A DNA stretch of 16,238 nucleotides. Origin: JACQFZ01 sp036381895 (GTDB lineage: Bacteria; Pseudomonadota; Gammaproteobacteria; Acidiferrobacterales; Sulfurifustaceae). The notes under the pieces were generated by a model. The model saw only the letters and a program-made list of their open reading frames with translations, searched no databases and was not told the origin of the DNA. The position numbers and the translations under genes are program-made. Below, piece by piece: positions 8,053 to 14,611 of this stretch (its first letter is position 1; each line of letters starts with the position of its first letter). Location: the NCBI GenBank assembly GCA_036381895.1, contig DASVBY010000105.1, positions 1 to 16,238 on the forward strand, written 5' to 3'.

Positions 8053-9771
8053 CTACTGGTTGGTGACGCGCTCGATTTCCTCGAGGCTCGTGATCCCCTG
8101 GCGGACCTTGTTGAGGCCCGATTGACGCAGATCGGAGATGCCTTCCTTTTGCGCCTGAATCTCGATATCGAGCTGGTTCCCGCCGCGCATGATGATGTTC
8201 CCGATCTCTTCGGACACCGGCATCACCTGATAGATGCCCACCCGTCCTTTATAGCCCTTATTGCAGGCATCGCAACCGACGGGGCCGTAGAGCTGGAGCT
8301 TGCCGATCTCGTTCGGCTGGAATCCGGCCTTGAGCAGCGCCTGTTCGGGCACGTTGACCGGCACCTTGCAGCTGTTGCACAGCCGCCGCGCGAGGCGCTG
8401 CGCAATGATCAGGTTCACCGCCGAGGCGATGTTGAACGGCGGCACGCCCATGTTGACGAGACGGGTGAGCGTCGCCGGGGCATCGTTCGTGTGCAGCGTC
8501 GACAGCACCATGTGGCCGGTCTGCGCGGCCTTGATGGCGATCTCGGCCGTTTCGAGGTCGCGGATCTCGCCGACCATGATGATGTCCGGGTCCTGGCGGA
8601 GGAACGCGCGCAGTGCGCTCGCGAACGTGAGGCCGGCCTTGTCGTTGATGTTGACCTGGTTGATGCCCGGCACGTTGATTTCGACCGGATCTTCCGCGGT
8701 CGAGATGTTGGTCCCGGGGGTGTTGAGGATATTGAGCGCGGTGTACAGCGTGACCGTCTTACCGCTGCCCGTCGGACCGGTAACGAGCACCATGCCGTAG
8801 GGGCGGTGGATCGCCTCGAGGAAGTACTGTTTCTGCTGCTCCTCGAAGCCGAGCTTGTCGACGCCGAGGGTCGCGGAGGTGGGATCGAGGAGACGCAGCA
8901 CGATCTTCTCGCCCCAGAGCGTGGGGAGCGTGCTCACGCGAAAATCGATCGCGCGGTTCTTGGAGATGCGCATCTTGATGCGCCCGTCCTGCGGCACGCG
9001 GCGCTCGGCGATGTCGAGCCGGGCGAGGATCTTGATGCGCGCCGCGATGCGGGCGGCGAGCGCGAGCGGCGGATTTGCGACTTCGTGCAGCACGCCGTCC
9101 TGGCGGTAGCGCACGCGGTAGGTCTTCTCGTACGGCTCGATGTGGATATCCGAGGCCCCGCGGTTGATCGCGTCGATCAGCACCTTGTTGACGAACCGCA
9201 CGATCGGCGTGTCGTTGACTCCCGCCTCGTCGGCGCCGACGCCGTCCTTCTCGTCCTGGCCCGCCTCGATCTCGAGGTTCTCGAGGCTCTCGTCCGCGGC
9301 CATGTCGATGAGCGTCGTGTCCGCCGCTTCGAGGCACTTCTCGATCGCGACGGCGAGCTTGTCCTCCTCGACCAGGATCGCCTCGGTGCCGAGACCGGTG
9401 TGAAACTTGATTTCGTCGAGCGCCTGCAGGTTGGTCGGGTCCGCGATGCCGACGTAGAGGCGCGAGCCGCGTTTGTACAACGGCAGCACGTGATGCCGGC
9501 GCAGGATCTTTTCGTCGACCAGCTTGACCGGCGCGGACTCGAGATCGAGCGCGTTGACGTCGAAGAGCGGCATGCCGAACTCTTCGGAGGCGACGCGCGC
9601 GACGACCGAGGCCTCGAGCTTCTTGCTCTCGACCAGTTGCGCGACGAACGGCACTTTGTTGGACAGCGCCTCCGACTGGATGCGCTCCGCGTCAGCCGGC
9701 GTGAGCAGGTTGTCGCGCACCAGTCTCAGCGCCAATCCGCTGAGATTGGGGGTCGGATTTACCGTGGCCAT
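8053..9771 (-). CDS. pilB: Type IV pilus assembly ATPase PilB
   Basis: This 572-residue hexameric ATPase powers pilus extension at the cytoplasmic face of the inner membrane. The N-terminal MshEN/GspE-type domain (about 1-150) is followed by SDIHIEPYEKTYRVRYRQDG and the RecA-like core. Walker A is GPTGSGKT at residues 332-339. The Asp box is STAEDPVEI. Walker B is DPDIIMVGEIRD, with Glu402 as the expected catalytic residue. The His box contains LSTLHTNDA. A tetracysteine zinc site is formed by Cys465, Cys468, Cys500 and Cys503, a feature of extension ATPases that the retraction ATPase PilT lacks. It is the first gene of the pilBCD-coaE run. No pilA lies next to it; the divergent neighbour is rubrerythrin. 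Confidence 0.97.
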   Translation of the reverse strand: MATVNPTPNLSGLALRLVRDNLLTPADAERIQSEALSNKVPFVAQLVESKKLEASVVARVASEEFGMPLFDVNALDLESAPVKLVDEKILRRHHVLPLYKRGSRLYVGIADPTNLQALDEIKFHTGLGTEAILVEEDKLAVAIEKCLEAADTTLIDMAADESLENLEIEAGQDEKDGVGADEAGVNDTPIVRFVNKVLIDAINRGASDIHIEPYEKTYRVRYRQDGVLHEVANPPLALAARIAARIKILARLDIAERRVPQDGRIKMRISKNRAIDFRVSTLPTLWGEKIVLRLLDPTSATLGVDKLGFEEQQKQYFLEAIHRPYGMVLVTGPTGSGKTVTLYTALNILNTPGTNISTAEDPVEINVPGINQVNINDKAGLTFASALRAFLRQDPDIIMVGEIRDLETAEIAIKAAQTGHMVLSTLHTNDAPATLTRLVNMGVPPFNIASAVNLIIAQRLARRLCNSCKVPVNVPEQALLKAGFQPNEIGKLQLYGPVGCDACNKGYKGRVGIYQVMPVSEEIGNIIMRGGNQLDIEIQAQKEGISDLRQSGLNKVRQGITSLEEIERVTNQ

Positions 9772-9824
9772 TGATTCTTGATGAGTGCTTCGGGGGTGCA
9801 GCGAGCCGGCCCCTACTTAAAGGA

Positions 9825-9854
9825 ATACTAGTGCACGGGTGCGGAGTGCGCCAA
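9825..9854 (-). promoter_or_regulatory. Weak candidate promoter for pilB operon
   Basis: On the minus strand, TTGGCG (9849-9854; 4 of 6 to the -35 consensus) lies 18 bp before TAGTAT (9825-9830; 4 of 6 to the -10 consensus). The -10 is about 53 bp before the pilB ATG. I saw no good sigma54 site (GG-N10-GC) at this place. The match is modest and could be chance. Confidence 0.25.
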
Positions 9855-9961
9855 ACCGCGGCGCCATGTCCCGCAGGCCGGCGTTCGCTCGGGCCCGCCC
9901 CTTCATCGGGCGGTCGTCGCGTACGCGGGCGCCGCTACCGTCCTCGACCGGCGTGCGCCGA

Positions 9962-9990
9962 TTGACGAGATACCGGGGCACATTTAGAAT
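9962..9990 (+). promoter_or_regulatory. Sigma70 promoter of the rubrerythrin operon
   Basis: TTGACG at 9962-9967 and TAGAAT at 9985-9990 each match consensus at 5 of 6 positions and are separated by the ideal 17 bp. Transcription would start near 9997, giving a leader of about 65 nt before the rubrerythrin ATG. This is the best promoter match I found in the window. Its -10 box is embedded in the palindrome at 9983-9999, so the promoter is probably repressible. Confidence 0.7.
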
Positions 9991-9999
9991 CGTTCTAAA
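9983..9999. promoter_or_regulatory. Palindromic operator, PerR/Irr (Fur-superfamily) type
   Basis: TTTAGAA-TCG-TTCTAAA is a perfect 7-3-7 inverted repeat. It covers the -10 box and probable start site of the rubrerythrin promoter, the position expected for a repressor site. Read as a 7-1-7 element, it agrees with the PerR box TTATAATNATTATAA at 12 of 14 defined positions. It also resembles, from memory, the Irr iron-control element. Both regulators are Fur-superfamily metal or peroxide sensors, and rubrerythrin is a classic PerR target. No regulator gene is in the window, so the cognate protein is inferred. Confidence 0.65.
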
Positions 10000-10005
10000 C
10001 TCAGT

Positions 10006-10029
10006 AACAAGCCGGGATTCGGGCTTGTT
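10006..10029 (+). promoter_or_regulatory. Leader hairpin in rubrerythrin 5' UTR
   Basis: AACAAGCC (10006-10013) and GGCTTGTT (10022-10029) form a perfect 8-bp stem with an 8-nt loop, followed by CTTTC. It lies about 9 nt downstream of the predicted transcription start and 19 bases before the ribosome binding site. The short pyrimidine run after the stem makes a weak attenuator possible; an mRNA-stabilising 5' stem is as likely. No antiterminator pairing was found by eye. Confidence 0.5.
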
Positions 10030-10047
10030 CTTTCAATCTACCTCAAC

Positions 10048-10052
10048 AGGAG
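10048..10052 (+). promoter_or_regulatory. Ribosome binding site of rubrerythrin gene
   Basis: AGGAG lies 9 nt before the ATG at 10062. It is one of the few strong Shine-Dalgarno matches in the window and fixes the rubrerythrin start. Confidence 0.75.
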
Positions 10053-10061
10053 CGTCATCCT

Positions 10062-10484
10062 ATGAAGCAACTGAAAGGCAGCAAGACCGAAGAGAACCTC
10101 AAGTACGCGTTTGCCGGCGAGTCGCAGGCGAACCGGCGTTACCTGTACTTCGCGGCAAAGGCGGACGTGGAGGGGTACAACGACGTCTCCGCGGTGTTCC
10201 GCTCGACGGCCGAGGGCGAGACCGGACACGCGCACGGGCACCTCGAGTATCTCGAGGCGGTCGGTGATCCGGCGACCGGGCTGCCGATCGGTTCCACGGA
10301 GGACAACCTGAAGGCGGCGATCGCGGGCGAAACCCACGAGTACACCGACATGTACCCGGGTATGGCGAAGACCGCCCGCGAAGAGGGCTTCGACGAGATC
10401 GCCGACTGGTTCGAGACGCTGGCGAAGGCCGAGCGTTCGCACGCGAACCGCTTCCAGAAGGCGCTCGACAGCCTCGGGAAGTAA
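10062..10484 (+). CDS. Rubrerythrin (erythrin-like, no rubredoxin domain)
   Basis: This 140-residue ferritin-like four-helix protein reads as a rubrerythrin, a di-iron peroxidase that reduces hydrogen peroxide in the cytoplasm. The expected ligands are Glu20 (AGESQAN), Glu53 and His56 (EGETGHA), Glu90 and Glu93 (AGETHEY), and Glu124 and His127 (AERSHA). All seven positions are filled, so the di-iron site looks intact. The C-terminal rubredoxin domain of classical rubrerythrin, with its two CxxC motifs, is absent; the protein has no cysteine. Electrons must therefore come from a partner protein. The Fe-S protein encoded next is the obvious candidate, though this is inference. Expression should respond to peroxide or iron through the operator at 9983-9999. 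Confidence 0.93.
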   Translation: MKQLKGSKTEENLKYAFAGESQANRRYLYFAAKADVEGYNDVSAVFRSTAEGETGHAHGHLEYLEAVGDPATGLPIGSTEDNLKAAIAGETHEYTDMYPGMAKTAREEGFDEIADWFETLAKAERSHANRFQKALDSLGK

Positions 10485-10506
10485 TTACCCCGTCCATGGC
10501 AAGGCA

Positions 10507-10530
10507 CCCGCCGGGCGCCCGCCCGGCGGG
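10507..10530 (+). terminator. Strong GC hairpin between rubrerythrin and Fe-S gene
   Basis: CCCGCCGGGC (10507-10516) pairs perfectly with GCCCGGCGGG (10521-10530) around a GCCC loop. It starts 22 nt after the rubrerythrin stop. No T-run follows, so it is not a canonical intrinsic terminator. It may give partial termination or protect the 3' end of a rubrerythrin-only mRNA. It also argues against the upstream in-frame ATG at 10496, because that start would translate the hairpin. Confidence 0.5.
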
Positions 10531-10546
10531 ATGCATACCGCTTAAT

Positions 10547-11896
10547 ATGTCCGAACCGACGAAAGCCACGCCGCGCGAGGGCAGCCTCGAAGCGCCGACC
10601 CGGCATCCGCTCGACTGGCGTAACCCGGAGTTCTACGACGAGGCGAGCCTGTTCAAGGAGCTGGAGCGGGTGTACGACATCTGCCACGGCTGCCGCCGCT
10701 GCTTCAGCCTGTGCAACGCGTTTCCGACGCTGTTCGACCTGATCGACGAATCCGAGTCGATGGAGCTCGACGGCGTCGCGAAGCAGGACTACTGGAAAGT
10801 CGTGGAGCACTGTTACCTGTGCGACATGTGCTACATGACCAAGTGTCCGTACGTGCCGCCGCATCCGTGGAACGTTGACTTCCCGCACCTGATGCTGCGG
10901 GCCAAGGCGGTCAGGTTCAGGAAGCACGGCGCGCGCCCGCGCGACAAGCTGCTCACGAGCACCGATTTCGTCGGGCGCCTCGCCGGAATCCCGGTGGTGG
11001 CGCAGACGGTGAACGCGGCCAACAAGACGCCGGCGCTCCGGCGCATGCTCGAGAAGGTCGCCGGCATCCATTCCGACGCCGCCGTTCCCGAATATCACTC
11101 GAACACGCTGCGCAAGCGTGCCCGCCGCCGCCAGGCGCCCGCGCCCGAGGCGCAGCCGACCGCGGCCACGAAGGGGCGGGTCGTTCTGTTCGCAACCTGC
11201 TATGGCAACTACAACGCACCGGAGATCGGCGAAGACCTGATCAAGGTGTTCGAGCACAACGGCATTCCGGTGCGCCTGACCCCCCGCGAGCGCTGCTGCG
11301 GCATGCCGAAGCTCGAGCTCGGCGACCTCGAGACGGTCGCGCGGCTCAAGGACGAGAACATTCCCGTGCTCGCGCGGCTCGTGGACGAGGGCTGGGACAT
11401 CGTCGCGCCGGTGCCCTCGTGCGTGCTCATGTTCAAGCAGGAGCTGCCGCTCATGTTTCCCGACGAGGCCGACGTGCTCAAGGTGCGCGACGCGATCTTC
11501 GATCCCTTCGAGTACCTGATGCTGCGGCACGCAGAGGGGAAGCTGCGCACGGACTTCCGCAAGCCGCTCGGGAAGGTGTCGTACCACGTGCCGTGCCACC
11601 TGCGCGTGCAGAACCTGGGGCTCAAGACCCGCGATCTGCTCGCGCTCATTCCCGATACCCAGATCGACACCATCGAGCGCTGCTCCGGACACGACGGCAC
11701 CTATGCCGTGAAGCGCGAATCGCACGAGATCTCGATGAAGATCTGCCGGCCCGTAGTGAGCCGCGTTCAGGGCGCGGCGCCCGACCACTACAGCAGCGAC
11801 TGTCCGATGGCGGGGCATCAGATCGAGAACGGCCTGCGCGACGGGCGCAAACCCGAGCACCCGCTGTCGCTGCTGCGCCAGGCGTACGGCCTCTGA
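10547..11896 (+). CDS. Fe-S oxidoreductase subunit, GlpC/HdrD-like
   Basis: This 449-residue cytosolic-looking protein has the layout of heterodisulfide reductase HdrD and GlpC subunits. Two [4Fe-4S] motifs come first: Cys46/49/52/56 (CxxCxxCxxxC) and Cys89/92/95/100 (CxxCxxCxxxxC). Two CCG-type cysteine domains follow. The first has Cys218, Cys250-Cys251-Gly and Cys292. The second has Cys350, Cys379-Ser-Gly (CCG changed to CSG), Cys400 and Cys419. I saw no membrane segment and no flavin motif. Its reaction is unknown; electron transfer to or from a thiol or disulfide, or to rubrerythrin, is inferred from domain type and position. The ATG at 10547 is preferred over one at 10496, which would add 17 residues encoded by a GC hairpin. 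Neither has a clear Shine-Dalgarno sequence. DUF3501 follows after 15 bp. Confidence 0.88.
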   Translation: MSEPTKATPREGSLEAPTRHPLDWRNPEFYDEASLFKELERVYDICHGCRRCFSLCNAFPTLFDLIDESESMELDGVAKQDYWKVVEHCYLCDMCYMTKCPYVPPHPWNVDFPHLMLRAKAVRFRKHGARPRDKLLTSTDFVGRLAGIPVVAQTVNAANKTPALRRMLEKVAGIHSDAAVPEYHSNTLRKRARRRQAPAPEAQPTAATKGRVVLFATCYGNYNAPEIGEDLIKVFEHNGIPVRLTPRERCCGMPKLELGDLETVARLKDENIPVLARLVDEGWDIVAPVPSCVLMFKQELPLMFPDEADVLKVRDAIFDPFEYLMLRHAEGKLRTDFRKPLGKVSYHVPCHLRVQNLGLKTRDLLALIPDTQIDTIERCSGHDGTYAVKRESHEISMKICRPVVSRVQGAAPDHYSSDCPMAGHQIENGLRDGRKPEHPLSLLRQAYGL

Positions 11897-11911
11897 GGAT
11901 CAGGATCGACC

Positions 11912-12502
11912 ATGGAAAAGCTCAAGCGCGAAGATCTGTACACGCTCGAAGAGTACGCCCGCCGGCGCGCCGAGTTCCGGGCGCAGGTAATGGCGCACAA
12001 GCAGAACCGCCAGCTCGCCGTGGGGCCCAATGCGACCCTCTACTTCGAGGATCGCTTGACGATGCAGTACCAGATCCAGGAGATGCTGCGGGTGGAGCGG
12101 ATCTTCGAACCCGAAGGGATTCAGGAGGAGCTCGACGCCTACAACCCGCTGATTCCGGACGGCACCAACTGGAAAGCGACGTTCATGCTCGAGTACCCGG
12201 ACATCGAGGAGCGCCGCCGCGCGCTCGAGCGCCTCAAGGGGATCGAGGACCGCGTCTGGGTGCGGGTGGCGGGGCACGAGCCCGTGCACCCCATCGCCGA
12301 CGAGGACCTCGAGCGCGAGAACGAGATCAAGACCTCCTCGGTGCACTTCCTGCGCTTCGAGCTCACGCCCGCCATGATCCGCGCGCTCAAGGGCGGCGCG
12401 AGTCTGGCGGTCGGAGTCGATCACCCGCAGTACCGCTATACGGTCGATCCGGTTCCCGAACCGGTGCGCGACGCGCTGGTGCGCGACCTGCGCGACGCCT
12501 GA
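11912..12502 (+). CDS. DUF3501 family protein
   Basis: This 196-residue protein matches what I remember of DUF3501, a family of unknown function often encoded beside rubrerythrin and an HdrD/GlpC-like Fe-S protein. Visible blocks are LTREDL-like KLKREDLYTLEEYARRR at the start, VGPNATLYFEDRLTMQYQIQEMLR near residues 36-59, NPLIPDGTNWKATFMLEY near 98-115, and VHFLRFELTP near 144-153. It has no cysteine, signal peptide or membrane segment, and is rich in charged residues. The only histidine-bearing cluster is GHEPVHP. It starts 15 bp after the Fe-S gene and is certainly in the same transcription unit. No reaction can be assigned; a partner or accessory role for the Fe-S protein is a guess. Confidence 0.85.
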   Translation: MEKLKREDLYTLEEYARRRAEFRAQVMAHKQNRQLAVGPNATLYFEDRLTMQYQIQEMLRVERIFEPEGIQEELDAYNPLIPDGTNWKATFMLEYPDIEERRRALERLKGIEDRVWVRVAGHEPVHPIADEDLERENEIKTSSVHFLRFELTPAMIRALKGGASLAVGVDHPQYRYTVDPVPEPVRDALVRDLRDA

Positions 12503-12522
12503 AGCGTTCGCTCTCGTCCGCC

Positions 12523-12552
12523 GTCCCGGTAGCCTTCGTCGGATGCCGGGAC
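12523..12552 (+). terminator. Hairpin downstream of DUF3501 gene
   Basis: GTCCCGG (12523-12529) pairs with CCGGGAC (12546-12552) around a 16-nt loop, beginning 21 nt after the DUF3501 stop. A second stem, GCGCGCG (12560-12566) with CGCGCGC (12573-12579), follows almost at once. Neither has a long T-run; the second leads into CCCTTCTCCTGTTG. Together they may end the rubrerythrin operon before parE. Confidence 0.4.
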
Positions 12553-12593
12553 CGCCCGCGCGCGCGTCCGGCCGCGCGCCCCTTCTCCTGTTG

Positions 12594-12599
12594 TATACT
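12594..12599 (+). promoter_or_regulatory. Possible -10 box for parE
   Basis: TATACT (5 of 6 to the -10 consensus) stands alone in very GC-rich DNA, 43 bp before the parE ATG and just after the paired hairpins. No -35 is recognisable at 16-18 bp spacing, and the preceding bases do not make a proper extended -10. It is the only promoter-like element in the 140-bp gap. Confidence 0.35.
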
Positions 12600-12642
12600 C
12601 CGCGACCGTTCGTCGTCCCCAGCGGCCGCGCGACAGCACGAC

Positions 12643-14538
12643 ATGAGCACCGTTTACGATTCCTCCGCCATTGAGGTTCTGACCGGCCTCGAGCCCGTGC
12701 GCCGGCGTCCGGGCATGTACACGCAGACCGAGCGCCCCAATCATCTGGCGCAGGAAGTCATCGACAACAGCGTCGATGAGGCGATCGCGGGGTTCGCCAA
12801 GAACATCGAAGTGACCGTGCACGCGGACGGCTCGCTTTCGGTCGCCGACGACGGCCGCGGCATGCCGGTCGACAAGCACAAGGGCGAGAAGGTTTCGGGG
12901 GTCGAGGTGATCCTCACGCGGCTGCACGCGGGCGGCAAGTTCTCGAACAAGAACTACACCTATTCCGGCGGGCTGCACGGCGTGGGCGTGTCGGTGGTCA
13001 ATGCGCTCTCGAAGAAGCTCGAGGTGCGCGTGCGGCGCGACGGCAAGGAGTACCGCATGACCTTCGCCGACGGGCAGAAGACCTCGGAGCTGCGCGTCGT
13101 CGGCACGGTCGGCAAACGCGACACGGGTACGACGCTGCGCTTCTGGCCCGATCCCAAGTTCTTCGATACCGTCAAGTTCCACGTCCCGAGCCTCAAGCAC
13201 CTGCTGCGCGCCAAGGCGGTGCTGTGCCCGGGCTTGCGGGTGGCGTTCGTGAGCGAGCTCGCAAGAGCCGACAACGAGGAATGGCTCTACGAGGACGGCC
13301 TGAAGGAGTACCTCAAGGGCGAGATCGGGAAGACCGAGACCATCCCGGACGAGCCCTTTTGCGGACACTTCAAGGGCGGCAACGAGGAGGTCGACTGGGC
13401 CGCGGTGTGGATTCCGGACGAGGACGTGGCGCCGATCCGCGAGAGCTACGTCAACCTGATCCCGACCGTCCAGGACGGCACGCACGTCAACGGCTTTCGC
13501 GCGGGGCTCACGGAGGCGCTGCGCGAGTTCTGCGAGTTCCGCAACTGGCTGCCGCGCGGCGTGAAGCTCGCGCCCGAGGACGTCTGGGGGCGGGCGAGCT
13601 ACGTGCTGTCGCTCAAGATGCGCGAGCCGCAGTTCTCCGGACAGACCAAGGAGCGGCTGTCGTCGCGTGACGCGGCCGTGTTCGTCGGCGGGGTCGCCAA
13701 GGACGCCTTCAGCATCTGGCTCGCGCAGCACGTCGCCGACGCCGAGCGCATCGCGCAGCTCGCCGTCTCCTCCGCCCAGGCGCGGCTCAAGGCCGACAAG
13801 CGCATCGAGCGCAAGAAGATCGGGACGGGTCCCGCGCTCCCCGGCAAGCTCGCCGACTGCACCGCGCAGGACCTCTCGCGCACGGAGCTGTTCCTCGTCG
13901 AGGGCGATTCGGCGGGCGGCTCCGCCAAGCAGGCGCGCGATCGCGAGTACCAGGCGGTGCTGCCGCTGCGCGGCAAGATCCTGAACACCTGGGAGGTCGA
14001 GTCCGCCGAGGTGCTGGCGTCGCAGGAAGTCCACGACATCGCGGTGGCGCTCGGCGTCGATCCGGGCAGCAACAAGCTCGACGGGCTGCGCTACGGCAAG
14101 GTCTGCATCCTCGCCGACGCGGATTCGGACGGCGCACACATCGCGACGCTGCTGTGCGCGCTCTTCGTGAAGCACTTCCGCGGCCTGGTCGAGGACGGCC
14201 GCGTGTACGTCGCCATGCCGCCGCTCTTTCGCATCGACGTCGGCAAGGACGTGTACTACGCCCTGGACGAGGACGAGAAGCAGGGCATACTGGATCGGCT
14301 CGAGGCCGAGAAGCGCCAGGCGCGCCCGACGATCACGCGCTTCAAGGGTCTCGGCGAGATGAACCCGATGCAGCTGCGCGAAACCACGATGGATCCGGCC
14401 ACGCGGCGGCTGGTGCAGCTCGAGCTCGGCGACGTCAAGGGCACCTACAAGGTGCTCGACATGCTGCTCGCGAAGAAGCGCGCCGCCGACCGCAAGGCCT
14501 GGCTCGAGAAGAAGGGCGACAAGGCGGAGGTCCTTTGA
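12643..14538 (+). CDS. parE: DNA topoisomerase IV subunit B
   Basis: This 631-residue ATPase subunit of topoisomerase IV works with ParC to unlink sister chromosomes. The GHKL ATPase site shows Glu38 and Asn42 (QEVIDNSVDEA), DDGRGMP around Asp70, and the lid GGLHGVGVSVVNALS from residue 109. The TOPRIM domain has EGDSAGG from Glu420 and DADSDG from Asp492, the Mg-binding acidic residues. Late signatures are RFKGLGEMNPMQLRETTMDP and a DMLLAKKRAADRKAWLEKKGD end, as in E. coli ParE. No GyrB-type insertion is present, which supports ParE over GyrB. Positions equivalent to E. coli Leu445, Ser458 and Glu460 are unchanged (Leu447, Ser460, Glu462). The frame is open far upstream; the ATG at 12643 gives MSTVYDSSAIEVLTGLEPV, the standard N-terminus. 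Confidence 0.97.
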   Translation: MSTVYDSSAIEVLTGLEPVRRRPGMYTQTERPNHLAQEVIDNSVDEAIAGFAKNIEVTVHADGSLSVADDGRGMPVDKHKGEKVSGVEVILTRLHAGGKFSNKNYTYSGGLHGVGVSVVNALSKKLEVRVRRDGKEYRMTFADGQKTSELRVVGTVGKRDTGTTLRFWPDPKFFDTVKFHVPSLKHLLRAKAVLCPGLRVAFVSELARADNEEWLYEDGLKEYLKGEIGKTETIPDEPFCGHFKGGNEEVDWAAVWIPDEDVAPIRESYVNLIPTVQDGTHVNGFRAGLTEALREFCEFRNWLPRGVKLAPEDVWGRASYVLSLKMREPQFSGQTKERLSSRDAAVFVGGVAKDAFSIWLAQHVADAERIAQLAVSSAQARLKADKRIERKKIGTGPALPGKLADCTAQDLSRTELFLVEGDSAGGSAKQARDREYQAVLPLRGKILNTWEVESAEVLASQEVHDIAVALGVDPGSNKLDGLRYGKVCILADADSDGAHIATLLCALFVKHFRGLVEDGRVYVAMPPLFRIDVGKDVYYALDEDEKQGILDRLEAEKRQARPTITRFKGLGEMNPMQLRETTMDPATRRLVQLELGDVKGTYKVLDMLLAKKRAADRKAWLEKKGDKAEVL

Positions 14539-14611
14539 CGGCGGAGCCCGGCGACGCTGTTTCCGGTCGGGGCGCGCAGCGTGCAGCGCGGGGAGCGAGG
14601 GAGGTTCGTTG

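Larger units (their letters stand above)
9772..10061. other. Divergent intergenic region pilB / rubrerythrin
   Basis: This 290-bp gap holds the start-site regions of two oppositely directed operons. The right half (9962-10061) carries the rubrerythrin promoter, palindromic operator, leader hairpin and ribosome site listed separately. The left part holds only a weak promoter candidate for pilB. The middle, about 9855-9960, shows no gene, RNA or repeat that I can support. In Pseudomonas the gene divergent from pilB is pilA; no pilin-like reading frame is present here. Confidence 0.6.

Noticed and set aside
6319..9774. A 1151-codon plus-strand frame opposite pilD, pilC and pilB
   Set aside because: It is low-complexity (Arg, Asp, His, Leu), spans three well-supported minus-strand genes and has no ribosome site or domain. 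It is a composition artefact.
9801..9860. Sigma54 promoter for pilB
   Set aside because: Pilus genes can be sigma54-dependent, so I looked for GG-N10-GC with the usual context on the minus strand near 9801-9860. No convincing match was found.
9771..9965. A 64-codon plus-strand frame in the pilB/rubrerythrin gap
   Set aside because: It has no ribosome site, no recognisable motif, and ends near the rubrerythrin promoter. It is probably chance.
10496..10546. In-frame upstream ATG for the Fe-S protein
   Set aside because: It would add 17 residues encoded mainly by a perfect GC hairpin, and it lacks a ribosome site. The start at 10547 is more natural.
12554..12580. CG-rich alternating run as a Z-DNA or repeat element
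   Set aside because: The GCGCGCG/CGCGCGC run is short and is explained as the second hairpin after the DUF3501 gene. I see no repeat family.
11419..12642. A long upstream extension of the parE frame
   Set aside because: The frame is open for 408 codons before the parE ATG, but it overlaps the Fe-S and DUF3501 genes out of frame. The extension has no ParE-like sequence, and the true N-terminus begins at 12643.
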